Origin: Microbaculum sp051390635
Lineage (GTDB): Bacteria > Pseudomonadota > Alphaproteobacteria > Rhizobiales > Tepidamorphaceae
Assembly (NCBI RefSeq): GCF_051390635.1
Contig: NZ_JBPODT010000005.1
Span: 124,001-188,000, forward strand
Length of the DNA: 64,000 nt
Direction of reading: 5' to 3'
Numbering within the stretch: the stretch's first letter is position 1; each line of letters starts with the position of its first letter. This document shows, one piece after another, positions 53,210-61,973 of this stretch. The notes under the pieces were generated by a model. It worked only from the letters and a program-made list of their open reading frames with translations, did not search any database and was not told the origin of the DNA. Position numbers and translations under genes: made by a program.

Positions 53210-54114
53210 GACTGATCCCCCTGATCCGTCTCGCCGGAGAAATGGCGGTAGACATCGTCGAGGCTCGGCGGGGTGACGTCGATATCCGTGATGGCGGCGC
53301 CGAGCGCGCCGATGGCGTTCAGCCGCTCCACCTTCCGGTCGGCCGAGCACAGGATCTCGACGGCGCAGCCGTTGACGCGGCTGCCGCCGAGTTGCTTGGC
53401 CAGAGCATCCGTGTCAGCGGACGTCGCCTCGACGCGAATGCGGATCGGCAGCCCGGCCTCCGCCCGCAGTTTCGCCAGGGGGGCATCGGCGACGAGCCGG
53501 CCCGACCGCATGATCGCGACCCTGTCGGTCTTCGCCTCCAGCTCGGTCAGGCTGTGCGAGGACAGGAAGACGGCGGTGCCGCGCGCGGCGATCTCGGTGA
53601 CGATCTCGTAGAACTCCTGCCGCGAGATCGGATCGAGGCCGCTGGTCGGCTCGTCGAGCAGGAGCAGGCGCGGTGCGCCGATCAGCGCCTGGGCGAGCCC
53701 GAGCCGCTGCCGCATGCCCTTGGAATAGGTGCCGACGCGCCGATCGGCCGCCACCCCGAGGCCGACCCGGTCGAGCAGCGCCTCCGCCGCCGCCCGGTCG
53801 GCCCGCTTCAGCTTGGCGTAGAAGCGGATGATCTCGCGTCCCGTCAGGGACTTCTGGAAGGCCACGTTCTCCGGCAGATAGGAGACCGCCCGCCGCGCCG
53901 CCGCCGAACCGGGCGGATGGCCGGCGACCATGAGCGTGCCTTCCGTCGGACGCAGGAAGCCGAGGATCATCTTGAACAGTGTGGTCTTGCCGGCGCCGTT
54001 GTGTCCGAGCAGGGCGACACGCTCGCCGGCCGAGACCGAAAGGCTCACCCGGTCGACGGCGCGATGGCGGCCGAAGTCCCGGCACACGGAGCGGGATTCG
54101 AGAATCGCGGTCAT
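53206..54114 (-). CDS. nosF: NosF ABC transporter ATP-binding protein
   Basis: A 302-residue ATPase. Walker A is GHNGAGKTT, the Q-loop YLPENVAF, signature YSKGMRQR, Walker B LLLLDEPTSGLDP, and the H-loop is SSHSLTE. A C-terminal regulatory part of about 85 residues follows and ends SLDDVYRHFSGETDQ. The starting MTAILESRSVCRDFGRHRAV is normal for the family. The ATG at 54114 overlaps the nosD stop by ATGA, so nosD, F, Y and L are translationally linked. Confidence 0.95.
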   Translation of the reverse strand: MTAILESRSVCRDFGRHRAVDRVSLSVSAGERVALLGHNGAGKTTLFKMILGFLRPTEGTLMVAGHPPGSAAARRAVSYLPENVAFQKSLTGREIIRFYAKLKRADRAAAEALLDRVGLGVAADRRVGTYSKGMRQRLGLAQALIGAPRLLLLDEPTSGLDPISRQEFYEIVTEIAARGTAVFLSSHSLTELEAKTDRVAIMRSGRLVADAPLAKLRAEAGLPIRIRVEATSADTDALAKQLGGSRVNGCAVEILCSADRKVERLNAIGALGAAITDIDVTPPSLDDVYRHFSGETDQGDQS

Positions 54115-55379
54115 GACCGGCCTCCTTCGCCGGGCACCGGAATGTCCACCGGTGTCATGAGCGGCGCGCTGTCGACAATTCCGCCGGGTAGCAGCGCCGG
54201 GAACTGGGATTGCGACCAGCGCACCAGCTGGACCGCCGGGCTGCCGAGCAGGAGCTTCGCCGCCGGCTGCGTCCACAGCACCTGGTCGATGATGTCGTTG
54301 GGGCGATAGGCGCTGTCGGCTATGCCGTCGCCGTTGACGTCGAAGGCGGCGTGATCGCTCCAGTAGTTGCCGCGGCCCGCATCGCTCCATTCGAGATAGC
54401 GCGTGCCGACATACTTCACCTGGGTCTGATTGCCGATGAAAGCGTTGCCGACGATGGTGTTGCGGTCCGAGCCGGCGGTGAAGTGGATGCCGATCTCGCA
54501 AGCCTCGAACCGGTTGTCGGCGAGCCGGTTCTTGTTGGCGTTGTACATGAACAGGCACTTCTCGGCCGCCGCGCGCACGTAGTTGCCTTCGATCGTCGCG
54601 CCATTGGCATAGTTGAGCATGATGCCGTAGTCGCGATCGTCGATCGAAATATTGTCGCGCACGGTCAGCCCGTCGGAGAACATCAGGGCGTAGCCGAGAT
54701 GGTTGCCGACCGAAACGTTGCCGACGATCTCGCCGTCGCCGCCATACATGTAGTGGACCGCGAAGCGCAGATCCTCGAACCGGTTGTCGCGAATGACGTT
54801 GCGCGCGCTCGTGTTGACGAAGATTCCGTCGCGGCCCTGGCGGACCGTGTTGCCCTCGATGACCGCGCCAGCCGCGTTCCACACATAGACGCCGTTGCCG
54901 CGCTCGTTCATGCGGAAATCGGTGCGGCCGACCACGAGATTGCCCGCCACCCGGGCATCCCTGGCGCCATGGATATCGATCCCGTAGAGGTTCCCGATCG
55001 ATTCACTGTCCAGGACGGCTCCGCGGTCGGCGGTCTTCGTCAGCTTGATCCCGGAATCGATCGACTGGTGCGACGACCCAGAGCCGGACACCCGCACCCT
55101 GGACACGACCACGTCCGGCGCCGTCACGGTAATCACGGTGCCGGTTCCCCCGCCCTGGATCTCGACGCCGTCCGTTCCTGCGACGGTGAGCGGCTTTTCG
55201 ATCAAGATGGCACCGGAATAGACGCCGGGACGCAGCCGGAGGACATCCCCCGGCTGCGCGTTGTCGATGGCCGCCTGCAACGCGCCCGGCGCCGGCGCCA
55301 CGACCGTTTCGGCGGCCTGCGCCGAAACAGCCGCGACCGTGGCAGCGAGCAACGAAGACAGCGTCAGGCGGCGCAGCAT
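54111..55379 (-). CDS. nosD: NosD periplasmic copper-site maturation protein
   Basis: A 422-residue periplasmic beta-helix protein needed for assembly of the NosZ CuZ cluster. The signal peptide is MLRRLTLSSLLAATVAAVSA. Repeated parallel-beta-helix units follow, such as VIEGNTVRQGRDGIFVNTSA, NVIRDNRFEDLRFAVHYMYG and IEGNYVRAAAEKCLFMYNAN. The final part with GRGNYWSDHAAFDVNGDG is a NosD hallmark. It begins three bases after the nosZ stop. Confidence 0.96.
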   Translation of the reverse strand: MLRRLTLSSLLAATVAAVSAQAAETVVAPAPGALQAAIDNAQPGDVLRLRPGVYSGAILIEKPLTVAGTDGVEIQGGGTGTVITVTAPDVVVSRVRVSGSGSSHQSIDSGIKLTKTADRGAVLDSESIGNLYGIDIHGARDARVAGNLVVGRTDFRMNERGNGVYVWNAAGAVIEGNTVRQGRDGIFVNTSARNVIRDNRFEDLRFAVHYMYGGDGEIVGNVSVGNHLGYALMFSDGLTVRDNISIDDRDYGIMLNYANGATIEGNYVRAAAEKCLFMYNANKNRLADNRFEACEIGIHFTAGSDRNTIVGNAFIGNQTQVKYVGTRYLEWSDAGRGNYWSDHAAFDVNGDGIADSAYRPNDIIDQVLWTQPAAKLLLGSPAVQLVRWSQSQFPALLPGGIVDSAPLMTPVDIPVPGEGGRS

Positions 55380-55382
55380 GGA

Positions 55383-57317
55383 TCAGGCGCTCCGCGGCTC
55401 GACGAACATGCGGCCGCGCATCTCCATGTGGAGAGCGTGGCAGAACCACTGGCAGTAGAACCAGTGGACGCCGGGCCGTTCGGCGATGAAGGTGACCGAG
55501 GCCGTCGCCTGCGGCGCGACTTCCATCGCCACGCCGTAGTTGGACATGGTGAAGCCGTGCGTGAGGTCGTCGACGTCGTCGATATTCGTGACGTAGATCG
55601 TCACCTCGTCACCCTGCTTTACGGTGAACGACTCCATCGAGAAGGTCGGCGCGGCCGAATACATGTAGACGCGCACCTTGTTGCCGTCCCGGATCGGCTC
55701 GTCGGCACCATCTTCCAGGTCGACGCCGTCGGCTTCCGCCTGCTTGCGCGCATCTTCCCACATCGGGTCGTCGCGGTCCCAGACGATCTTCGGGTTCACC
55801 TTCGAGGCATGCACGATGATGCTGTCGTGAGGCTCGGCGAAGGTCGGCCCGTCATGCACGATCTTCATGTCATCGGACGAAATGTCGATGAGCTGCTCGT
55901 TCTCCGGCTTCAGCGGGCCGACGTTGAGGAACCGGTCCTTGGAGAACTTGTTCATCGATATCAGCCACTTGCCGTCCGCTTCCGCGGTCTCGCCCATGCT
56001 GGTCGAATTGTGGCCCGGCTGATAGTGGACATCGACCTTGGAAATGATCGGGTCGACATCCTCGCCGGCATAGGCGCGGACGGCCTTCTCGATGTCCCAC
56101 TTCACCACCTGGCTGTCGAGGAAGAGCGTCGTGAAGGCGTTGCCCTTGCCATCGAAGGCGGTGTGTAGCGGTCCAAGGCCCAGTTCCGGCTCGGCGACGA
56201 TGCACGAACGCGGCTCCGCGTCGCTCTCGAACAGGGCGTCGACCTTCTCGACGTCGATCACCGAGCAGGTCGGCGACAGCTTGCCGTTGATGACGACGTG
56301 CTTCTTGTCCGGTGCCGTGTTGCAGCCGTGCGGGCTGTTCGGGATCGGCACATAGCGGGTGTATTTCTTGTTGTTGCCCTTTCGCCCGTCGATGACCTTG
56401 ACGCCGTTGAGCTCCTGATAGTCGCCCTCGGCGACGCCCTTCTCGATCTCCTTGAGATTGAAGATCACGACGTGGTCCATCTCGTTCGCGGTCATCTCGG
56501 CGAGGTTCATCCCCATCTCCGAGTTGTAGCTGGTCGAGAAGGCATACTTGCCCTGGTAATCGCAGTCGGTGTTGTCGAGATTGCCGCTGACGATCACCTG
56601 CCAGGCGACTTCCATCTTGTCGCCGTCGATCGCCGTGAAGATGTTCACGTATTGCGACGGATCGTCAAGGATCTTGCCGTCGTTGACCAGCGGCGCCTCA
56701 TGCTCGCCGTTGGCGAAGATGTAGCCGGTCCGCGGATACTTCTGCGGCCGCATGCCGTGGATATCGTTAGCGTTGGGGATCTCGATGATCTTGTCGCACT
56801 TCATGACGTCGCAACGCACACGGGCGACACGGGTATTGGCCTTGTCCTGCATGAACAGATAGCGGCCGTCGTAGGTGCCGTCGGTGAACGACATGTGCGG
56901 ATGGTGAAGGTCTCCGTTCTGGTAGGTCTGGAGTCCGTGCGCCGCGAGAAACGCCTTGGTTTCCGGCAGAAGTCCCTCGGTGAGGATCTTCAGCGACTCG
57001 TTGGTCTGTCCCCACCCGGTCGCGGAGCAGCGGTTGAACACCGGAATCCGCATCAGCTCGCGCATCGAGGGAACGCCGACGATGCGCATTTCGCCCGTCT
57101 GCCCACTCGACCAGAAGCCGTAGTACTCGTCGAGTTCACCCGGCGACAGCTCGTACTTGGGCGTGCTGCCCTGGGCCAAGGCGGGTGTGACCGATGACGT
57201 CGACAACAGCGCCCCGGTTCCGCCAACAGCCGCACCTCCGGCGACGAAGGCCGTGGTCGCGGTGCCAGACAAGAGGGTCCGTCTGGAGATACCCTCTTTA
57301 TTGTGTTCAGCCGTCAT
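55383..57317 (-). CDS. nosZ: Nitrous oxide reductase (clade I, Tat-exported)
   Basis: A 644-residue periplasmic enzyme reducing N2O to N2. The Tat signal ISRRTLLSGTATTAFVAGG places it in clade I. CuZ histidine segments are visible: DLHHPHMSF, IFANGEHEAP, PNSPHGCN, GPLHTAFDGKG, HYQPGHNSTS and FAEPHDSIIV. The C-terminal CuA domain ends with WFYCQWFCHALHMEMRG, giving the C-x3-C-x3-H-x2-M set. It lies 36 bases after nosR, and nosD follows after three. Confidence 0.98.
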   Translation of the reverse strand: MTAEHNKEGISRRTLLSGTATTAFVAGGAAVGGTGALLSTSSVTPALAQGSTPKYELSPGELDEYYGFWSSGQTGEMRIVGVPSMRELMRIPVFNRCSATGWGQTNESLKILTEGLLPETKAFLAAHGLQTYQNGDLHHPHMSFTDGTYDGRYLFMQDKANTRVARVRCDVMKCDKIIEIPNANDIHGMRPQKYPRTGYIFANGEHEAPLVNDGKILDDPSQYVNIFTAIDGDKMEVAWQVIVSGNLDNTDCDYQGKYAFSTSYNSEMGMNLAEMTANEMDHVVIFNLKEIEKGVAEGDYQELNGVKVIDGRKGNNKKYTRYVPIPNSPHGCNTAPDKKHVVINGKLSPTCSVIDVEKVDALFESDAEPRSCIVAEPELGLGPLHTAFDGKGNAFTTLFLDSQVVKWDIEKAVRAYAGEDVDPIISKVDVHYQPGHNSTSMGETAEADGKWLISMNKFSKDRFLNVGPLKPENEQLIDISSDDMKIVHDGPTFAEPHDSIIVHASKVNPKIVWDRDDPMWEDARKQAEADGVDLEDGADEPIRDGNKVRVYMYSAAPTFSMESFTVKQGDEVTIYVTNIDDVDDLTHGFTMSNYGVAMEVAPQATASVTFIAERPGVHWFYCQWFCHALHMEMRGRMFVEPRSA

Positions 57318-57353
57318 TTCCCTTCTCCTTCTTCTGGAACGTGGGTGCAGTTT

Positions 57354-59564
57354 TCATTCGGCGGCGGCAGGCGCCTCTTTGGCGGAATTCGCCGCCGGCT
57401 TGGCAATGCCAGTGCGCTCCTCGAAGCGTCTGCGCTTGGCGAGCTTCGCGATGACGACCGGGCATTTCTTCTCGTGCTGGTACAGCACCTGGCAATGCAG
57501 GCACTGCAGGCATTCGTTGGGATTGATGTTGCCTTCCGGGTGGATGGCCTGGACCATGCACTCGTTGGCGCAACGCGCGCAGGGATTGCCGCATTCCCGG
57601 TAGCGCTTCAGCCAGTCGAACATGCGCAGCCGTGCGGGAATGGCGAGCGCCGCCCCCAGGGGGCACAGGTAGCGGCAGTAGAACCGCTCGACGAACAAGC
57701 CGACCGCCAGGATCGCGACCGCGAACAGCACGAACGGCCAGGCGCGCATGAACTTCAGGATGATCGCCGTCTTGAAGGGTTCGACCTCCGCGTAGTGCTC
57801 GGCAAGCTCGAGCGAATAGAGCGACATCCCGAACAGACCGAGGAAGATCAGGTACTTCACCGGCCACAGGCGCTCGTGCAGCCCCCACGGCACCGCGTAT
57901 TGCGGTATCCGGATCAGCTTGGCGAACCGGTTGGTCAGCTCCTGCAGGGCCCCGAACGGGCAGAGCCAGCCGCAATAGGCGCCGCGCCCCCAGAACAGGA
58001 GGGAGGCCGCCACCGAGAACCACAGGATGAAGACGAGCGGGTCCATCAGGAACGCGCTCCAGGAGAAGTTGTGTACGAGGGCGTTGAAGAACGCCAGCAC
58101 GTTGACCACGGAGAGCTGCGCATTCGCGTACCAGCCCAGGAAGAAGAGCGTCACCGTCAGGTATCCGATGCGGAACCAGAACGTCAGGCGCTCGTACCGC
58201 GTGAGCTGCATCTGGAAGAAGAACGCCGCCGTCAGAATCAGCAGCATCGCGCCCAGGACGACGACCTCGAGGCGCTTGGTCACCCAGATCCGGCGCCACA
58301 ATTCGTTCGATTCCGAAGCCTCCGCCTGGGCGATCGGCGCCATCTCCGGCTGCGGCTGCGGCTGCGCGGCAATGGACTTCAGATAGGGCGCCGGCGTCTG
58401 GTAGCCGAGGTCGAAGGTCAGGAACAGTTTCTCGATCGCCCCGACCGGTCGCTGGGCCAGAAGCTGCAGACGGAACGGCTTTGCCGGATCAAACCCGATC
58501 CCGGCCGGGATCTTGAAGATGTCGAGTTCGGAGAAGGTGGGCGCATCGTCCGTCGCCAGCGTGCCCAGCCGCCGGTGCTGACGGTCGAAGAAGCGTGCCG
58601 AGACGTCGCCCTGGATGAGCTGGATGCGATCGAAGATGCCGCCGCGAACGTAGCCCGAGCCCTTGAACGAGTACCGGCCGCGGCCGAGGACAAGGATGGC
58701 CTGCTCGCCCTCTTCGAGCCAAGCTTCGAGATTGCGGTATTCCGCCTCGCCGAGAAGGCTGCGGCCGATGGTCGGCACGCTCACCAGCGCAACATAGAGG
58801 TCGATGAAGCTGTCCTCGGGCGCACCCTTTTCGGGATGCTTGCGGGCACGGGCATCACCGTGACGGGCGAAGGCCTCGTTGATCTGGCCAACGTCGAGGG
58901 ACATGCGCCGGACCGAGCCGTCGCCGACAAGCGTCTGCCAGTCCAGCACCTCTACGGGTTTGTCCATGTCGATGGCTTTGGTCGGCCCTGCGGCCGCGGC
59001 GCCGCTGCTCAGGCCGCCAAGGCCAAGCGCCCGGGCCACCTTCAGTCCCGCGCGGACGATCGAATCGTCGATCACCATGATCGTGACGGTCGCGCCCGAG
59101 ACGATATCCAGATCGTGCGCCGACCCGCCGGCCGCCGCCTCCTTCTTGAGATCGAGGCCGGCGTAGCCCTCGGTGACCGCCTTGATGCGGGAATCGGGGA
59201 TGCCGATCAGCACGATCGGCTCGGAATGCTTGACGAGCCGGACGCCGGTCAGCACCGCATCCGTGTCGATGCCGACCAGGGTGTGGATCGGCTTGCCCGA
59301 ATAGCCGGTCGTCTCCACGAAGTCCGACGTGAGAAAGACATAGCCGATCGTCTCGCCGTCCCGGATCGCCGGAACGACGAGGGTTGTCTCGTCGAGCGGG
59401 CCGTACTCATCGGCGCCGGGCACAAGTTCGCCGACCGGCACTTCGCTCGTGAAGGTCGTGACGATCGGCGCGCTGTGACCCTCCGTGGACGCCAACAATG
59501 TCAGCGCGACGAACATCGCCGCGATTGCCCGGAGATAAGAAAATCGCGGCACTAGTTGGAGCAT
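57354..59564 (-). CDS. nosR: NosR membrane flavoprotein/polyferredoxin
   Basis: A 736-residue membrane protein that feeds electrons to NosZ. The N-terminal periplasmic FMN-binding domain has the covalent flavin site DIVSGATVT (Thr159), the target of NosX. Six transmembrane helices lie in the middle. The C-terminal cytoplasmic polyferredoxin has CGNPCARCANEC and CLQCLHCQVLYQHEKKCP. It also carries the cysteine motif GRGAYCGWLCPFGALQEL. It is the first gene of nosRZDFYLX, with an FNR-like box 120 bases upstream. Confidence 0.97.
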   Translation of the reverse strand: MLQLVPRFSYLRAIAAMFVALTLLASTEGHSAPIVTTFTSEVPVGELVPGADEYGPLDETTLVVPAIRDGETIGYVFLTSDFVETTGYSGKPIHTLVGIDTDAVLTGVRLVKHSEPIVLIGIPDSRIKAVTEGYAGLDLKKEAAAGGSAHDLDIVSGATVTIMVIDDSIVRAGLKVARALGLGGLSSGAAAAGPTKAIDMDKPVEVLDWQTLVGDGSVRRMSLDVGQINEAFARHGDARARKHPEKGAPEDSFIDLYVALVSVPTIGRSLLGEAEYRNLEAWLEEGEQAILVLGRGRYSFKGSGYVRGGIFDRIQLIQGDVSARFFDRQHRRLGTLATDDAPTFSELDIFKIPAGIGFDPAKPFRLQLLAQRPVGAIEKLFLTFDLGYQTPAPYLKSIAAQPQPQPEMAPIAQAEASESNELWRRIWVTKRLEVVVLGAMLLILTAAFFFQMQLTRYERLTFWFRIGYLTVTLFFLGWYANAQLSVVNVLAFFNALVHNFSWSAFLMDPLVFILWFSVAASLLFWGRGAYCGWLCPFGALQELTNRFAKLIRIPQYAVPWGLHERLWPVKYLIFLGLFGMSLYSLELAEHYAEVEPFKTAIILKFMRAWPFVLFAVAILAVGLFVERFYCRYLCPLGAALAIPARLRMFDWLKRYRECGNPCARCANECMVQAIHPEGNINPNECLQCLHCQVLYQHEKKCPVVIAKLAKRRRFEERTGIAKPAANSAKEAPAAAE

Positions 59565-60234
59565 CTATTCAGCCTTGGCCCGACAGTGTGGTGCGGATCG
59601 CGGATCGATCAGCGACATCCCACGCGGTCTGAAACTCGACCGCGCCGACCGGACTCCAATAGGATGGAGGGGGTCCGGATGCCTTGACTTTGGTTAAGTA
59701 TTTTCGCAGCGGAGAACCCTGCTGATCGGCGCGCATGAAAGGGCGTTCGGTGCCGTATGGGACCGAATGAAACGGGACGCGAAATTCGTGAGAAGTCTCG
59801 TGAAAACGGCCGGAATAAAGCGGCGCCCGGGAACCGCACTGAGGGTATCGGAGGGAGGCCCATAAAGTCGAACCACGTGTCGCGTAACCGTTTAGCCAGA
59901 CGTCCGGCCGATGGCCGGGATACCTTTTCTCGATCCGATCACATTTCCCGAGGTTAGTGAATATACTTGGAGCATCCGGGCGCCCGCTTTTCGGGCAAAC
60001 TGCGCATCTGATAGGCAGGCATCAATGGGCAAAGCCCGCGGACGGCCTTAGCCGAACACGGTCCCCCTACGCGACGAATGCCTCGGGCCCCATCCGGTCC
60101 GGCCTTGCCCGCGGGTGGTTATCGGTCGAAAGAACCGGCGGGCGAGCCGAGGTTCGGACGGGGAACGAGACTGGCGATGACAAGCAACGCCAGACCACTC
60201 GGGATCGCCATCGCCGAAAGCGGCCCGCAAACGG
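59565..60234. other. Intergenic region between nosR and the stress island
   Basis: About 670 bases. Apart from the FNR-like box at 59684 I see no feature I can support. Several short open frames occur on both strands, but they are Arg/Ser/Pro-rich, lack ribosome sites and look like chance frames in GC-rich DNA. The nosR promoter should be here. Confidence 0.5.
59684..59697 (-). promoter_or_regulatory. Degenerate FNR/NnrR-type box upstream of nosR
   Basis: Read on the plus strand, TTGAC-TTTG-GTTAA. One half is identical to the nar boxes (TTGAC); the other has T for C. It is 120 bases before the nosR start. A box of this strength could serve the Dnr-like regulator at 50085. Confidence 0.45.
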
Positions 60235-60471
60235 TCACAGCAAATCCAGGGCGCGCTCGATCTCGGCGAGGTTGGCGTTCTCTCCGCCCGACATGCCCTC
60301 GCCGGACGCGCGCTTCAGGGCCCTGGCATCCTGTGCCCATTCCGTCAGTATCCGGCGTTTCTCCACCTTGGTGAGGCCGGTATCGCCGACGACGTCCATC
60401 GGGTGGCCATAAGCGCCCCGCGCGGCGTTGCCGGGGGTGTCGATCGGTGTCTGCGGCAGGCGGTCGATCAT
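60235..60471 (-). CDS. Small hypothetical protein (stress island)
   Basis: A 78-residue soluble protein (MIDRLPQTPIDTPGNAARGA...). The ATG at 60471 has GGGAG six bases upstream; an in-frame ATG two codons earlier is too close to that site. It ends with a predicted helix (TKVEKRRILTEWAQDARALK and NLAEIERALDLL). From memory, similar short proteins with a central Lys/Arg/Trp helix occur near stress genes of Hyphomicrobiales. The function is unknown. Confidence 0.7.
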   Translation of the reverse strand: MIDRLPQTPIDTPGNAARGAYGHPMDVVGDTGLTKVEKRRILTEWAQDARALKRASGEGMSGGENANLAEIERALDLL

Positions 60472-60481
60472 TGCCATCTCC

Positions 60482-60682
60482 CTATGTCGATACGGGCCGG
60501 GCCGGCCTGGAGGGGCCAAGCAGCAGCCACAAGATGAACCCGACCACCGGCAGGACGAGGATCAGCAGGATCCACAGGACCTTGGAACCGGTGGAGGCGC
60601 CCGATCCGACGGTCTTCACGATCGCGTAGATATCGAGAACCAGAACGACGAGGCCGAACAGGCCACCAACTTCAACGCCCAT
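60482..60682 (-). CDS. Small PLDc_N-type membrane protein
   Basis: A 66-residue protein with two hydrophobic helices, VGGLFGLVVLVLDIYAIVK and VLWILLILVLPVVGFILWLLLG. It has the spacing and the final P-V-x-G-x-x-x-W-x-x-x-G-P pattern of the PLDc_N domain found alone or before phospholipase D domains. GAGGAGG precedes the ATG at 60682. It is likely an inner-membrane protein, perhaps a stress or envelope sensor partner. It lies ten bases before the next small gene. Confidence 0.8.
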   Translation of the reverse strand: MGVEVGGLFGLVVLVLDIYAIVKTVGSGASTGSKVLWILLILVLPVVGFILWLLLGPSRPARPVST

Positions 60683-60695
60683 TTGCCTGTCCTCC

Positions 60696-60896
60696 TCAAT
60701 TCGGCGCCGAGCGCCGGTTCCCCTTGTAGACGGCCTGGTCGCCGATGCCGGTCTGATCGACCCGGGCGTGAATGCGCGCGATCGCCTTTGCGACCTCATC
60801 GCTGTGCTCGGGTCCGTTCCGGCGCTGTGCCGAGACCGCATCCGCACCATATCGGGCTGTGCCTCGCGGCGCTTTAACTGGTGATTTCTGTCCCAT
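60696..60896 (-). CDS. Small hypothetical basic protein (stress island)
   Basis: A 66-residue basic protein (MGQKSPVKAPRGTARYGADA...) with a good GGAG site eight bases before ATG 60896. No domain recognised. Lys/Arg-rich with a short amphipathic helix (DEVAKAIARIHARVDQTG). It lies 13 bases before the PLDc_N gene and 51 bases after dps, so it may be co-transcribed with both. Confidence 0.6.
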   Translation of the reverse strand: MGQKSPVKAPRGTARYGADAVSAQRRNGPEHSDEVAKAIARIHARVDQTGIGDQAVYKGNRRSAPN

Positions 60897-60947
60897 GTCG
60901 TCGTCTCCGTTCTGTCGTGAATCGCAATGGCGACTGAACCGCACGGC

Positions 60948-61460
60948 TCAGTCCGCGATGATCGCGCGCAGCATCCAGACAGCCTTCTCGTGGTAGGTCA
61001 GGCGCCCGGTCAGAAGATCGTGGCTGACGAAGTCGCCCTTCTGCTCGGCCAACTCGGCGGCCTCGCGCATCTTGCGGCACAGCCCCTCGTGGTCGGCGAT
61101 CAGGTCCCTGATCATCTCGCCGGCCGTCGGCGCCGTCTTCTCGATGCGGATGGCACTGTCGCTGAGCACATGGCGGTCCGTCAGGGGCGCCGTATGCCCC
61201 AGGGCGCGAATCCGCTCGGCGAGTTCGTCACAGGCCTCGAACAGGTTCTGGTAGTGGTCCTCGGTCATCTCGTGAAGCGGCTGGAACAGCGGGCCGACCA
61301 CGTTCCAGTGATAGACGTGCGACTTGATGACGAGCACATACGTATCGGTGAGGATGCCGGAGACGGACGCGGCGATCGTCTTGCGATCCGCCGCCGCGAT
61401 ACCCGTGTGCACGTCTTCCCTGTGAGGTTTGACCTTCAGAACGTTGCTGGCGCGGGCCAT
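60948..61460 (-). CDS. dps: Dps-family ferritin-like DNA-protection protein
   Basis: A 170-residue Dps: a dodecameric ferritin-like protein that oxidises iron with peroxide and can protect DNA. Ferroxidase residues are H51 (HVYHWNVVGP), H63 and E67 (LHEMTEDHY). The final helices have DLIADHEGLCRKMREAAE and DFVSHDLLTGRLTYHEKAVWMLRAII. GGGAG precedes ATG 61460. An EcfG-type promoter 82 bases upstream (61543-61567) implies general-stress control. Confidence 0.95.
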   Translation of the reverse strand: MARASNVLKVKPHREDVHTGIAAADRKTIAASVSGILTDTYVLVIKSHVYHWNVVGPLFQPLHEMTEDHYQNLFEACDELAERIRALGHTAPLTDRHVLSDSAIRIEKTAPTAGEMIRDLIADHEGLCRKMREAAELAEQKGDFVSHDLLTGRLTYHEKAVWMLRAIIAD

Positions 61461-61542
61461 TTTTTTCTCCCTGTTGGTGCCTTGAGGGGATTCATCGAGA
61501 TCAGCGCGCCCCGGGACGAACCGCGAGGCGTCACACCCGACC

Positions 61543-61567
61543 AACGCGCGCCATCGGCTTTGGTTCC
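61543..61567 (-). promoter_or_regulatory. EcfG-type promoter of dps
   Basis: On the minus strand, GGAAC (61567-61563), a 16-base spacer, then CGTT (61546-61543). This is the alphaproteobacterial general-stress sigma consensus. It lies 82 bases before the dps start. Confidence 0.75.
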
Positions 61568-61608
61568 TCCCGGTCGGCCGGCAGATCACCGGTCACGGCT
61601 GCAGAATC

Positions 61609-61645
61609 AAAAAGGGGCCGGCCGCGATTTCGGGCGGCCGGCCCC
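61609..61645 (-). terminator. Rho-independent terminator after DUF1328 gene
   Basis: A perfect 12-base stem, GGGGCCGGCCGC with its complement and an eight-base loop, followed on the minus strand by TTTTT. It is 22 bases past the stop of the DUF1328 gene at 61667 and upstream of the dps promoter. Confidence 0.85.
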
Positions 61646-61666
61646 TGTCGAAACGATCTTTCCCCG

Positions 61667-61831
61667 TCACGCCCGGCGGGCAAGGTGCATCACCACCGAC
61701 ACTGCCAGAGCCACGAGGAAGATGAAGAAGAGGATCTGCGCGATACCCGCGGACGTGCCCGCGATTCCGCCAAACCCCAGCGCACCGGCGATCAGTGCGA
61801 CAACGAGAAAGACCAAGGCCCAGTAAAGCAT
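61667..61831 (-). CDS. DUF1328-family small membrane protein
   Basis: A 54-residue protein with two hydrophobic helices (LYWALVFLVVALIAGALGFG and AQILFFIFLVALAVSVVMHL) and the internal GGIAGTSAGIAQ that typifies DUF1328. AGGAG is six bases before ATG 61831. Members are small inner-membrane stress proteins of unknown role. A weak EcfG-like element, GAAAC-N16-CGTT (61898 to 61874, minus strand), sits 43 bases upstream, and a strong terminator follows. Confidence 0.88.
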   Translation of the reverse strand: MLYWALVFLVVALIAGALGFGGIAGTSAGIAQILFFIFLVALAVSVVMHLARRA

Positions 61832-61919
61832 CCTGCTCTCCTTTCGATCGATAGTGTGCCGTGCTGATAGATGAACGCCGGAACGCGGCAATGGTTTCCG
61901 CCCGCTCGTCACGCGCAGC

Positions 61920-61943
61920 AAAAACGGGCGCCGAAGCGCCCGT
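61920..61943 (-). terminator. Rho-independent terminator after phyR
   Basis: Stem ACGGGCGC / GCGCCCGT with a four-base loop, followed on the minus strand by TTTTT. It starts 30 bases after the phyR stop at 61974. Confidence 0.85.
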
Positions 61944-61973
61944 TGATCGAAGACCGGATGTGTGCCGGAAGTC

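Noticed and set aside
59757..60412. Plus-strand open frames in the nosR upstream region
   Set aside because: Arg/Ser/Pro-rich, no ribosome sites, no domain, and the last overlaps a better minus-strand small gene.
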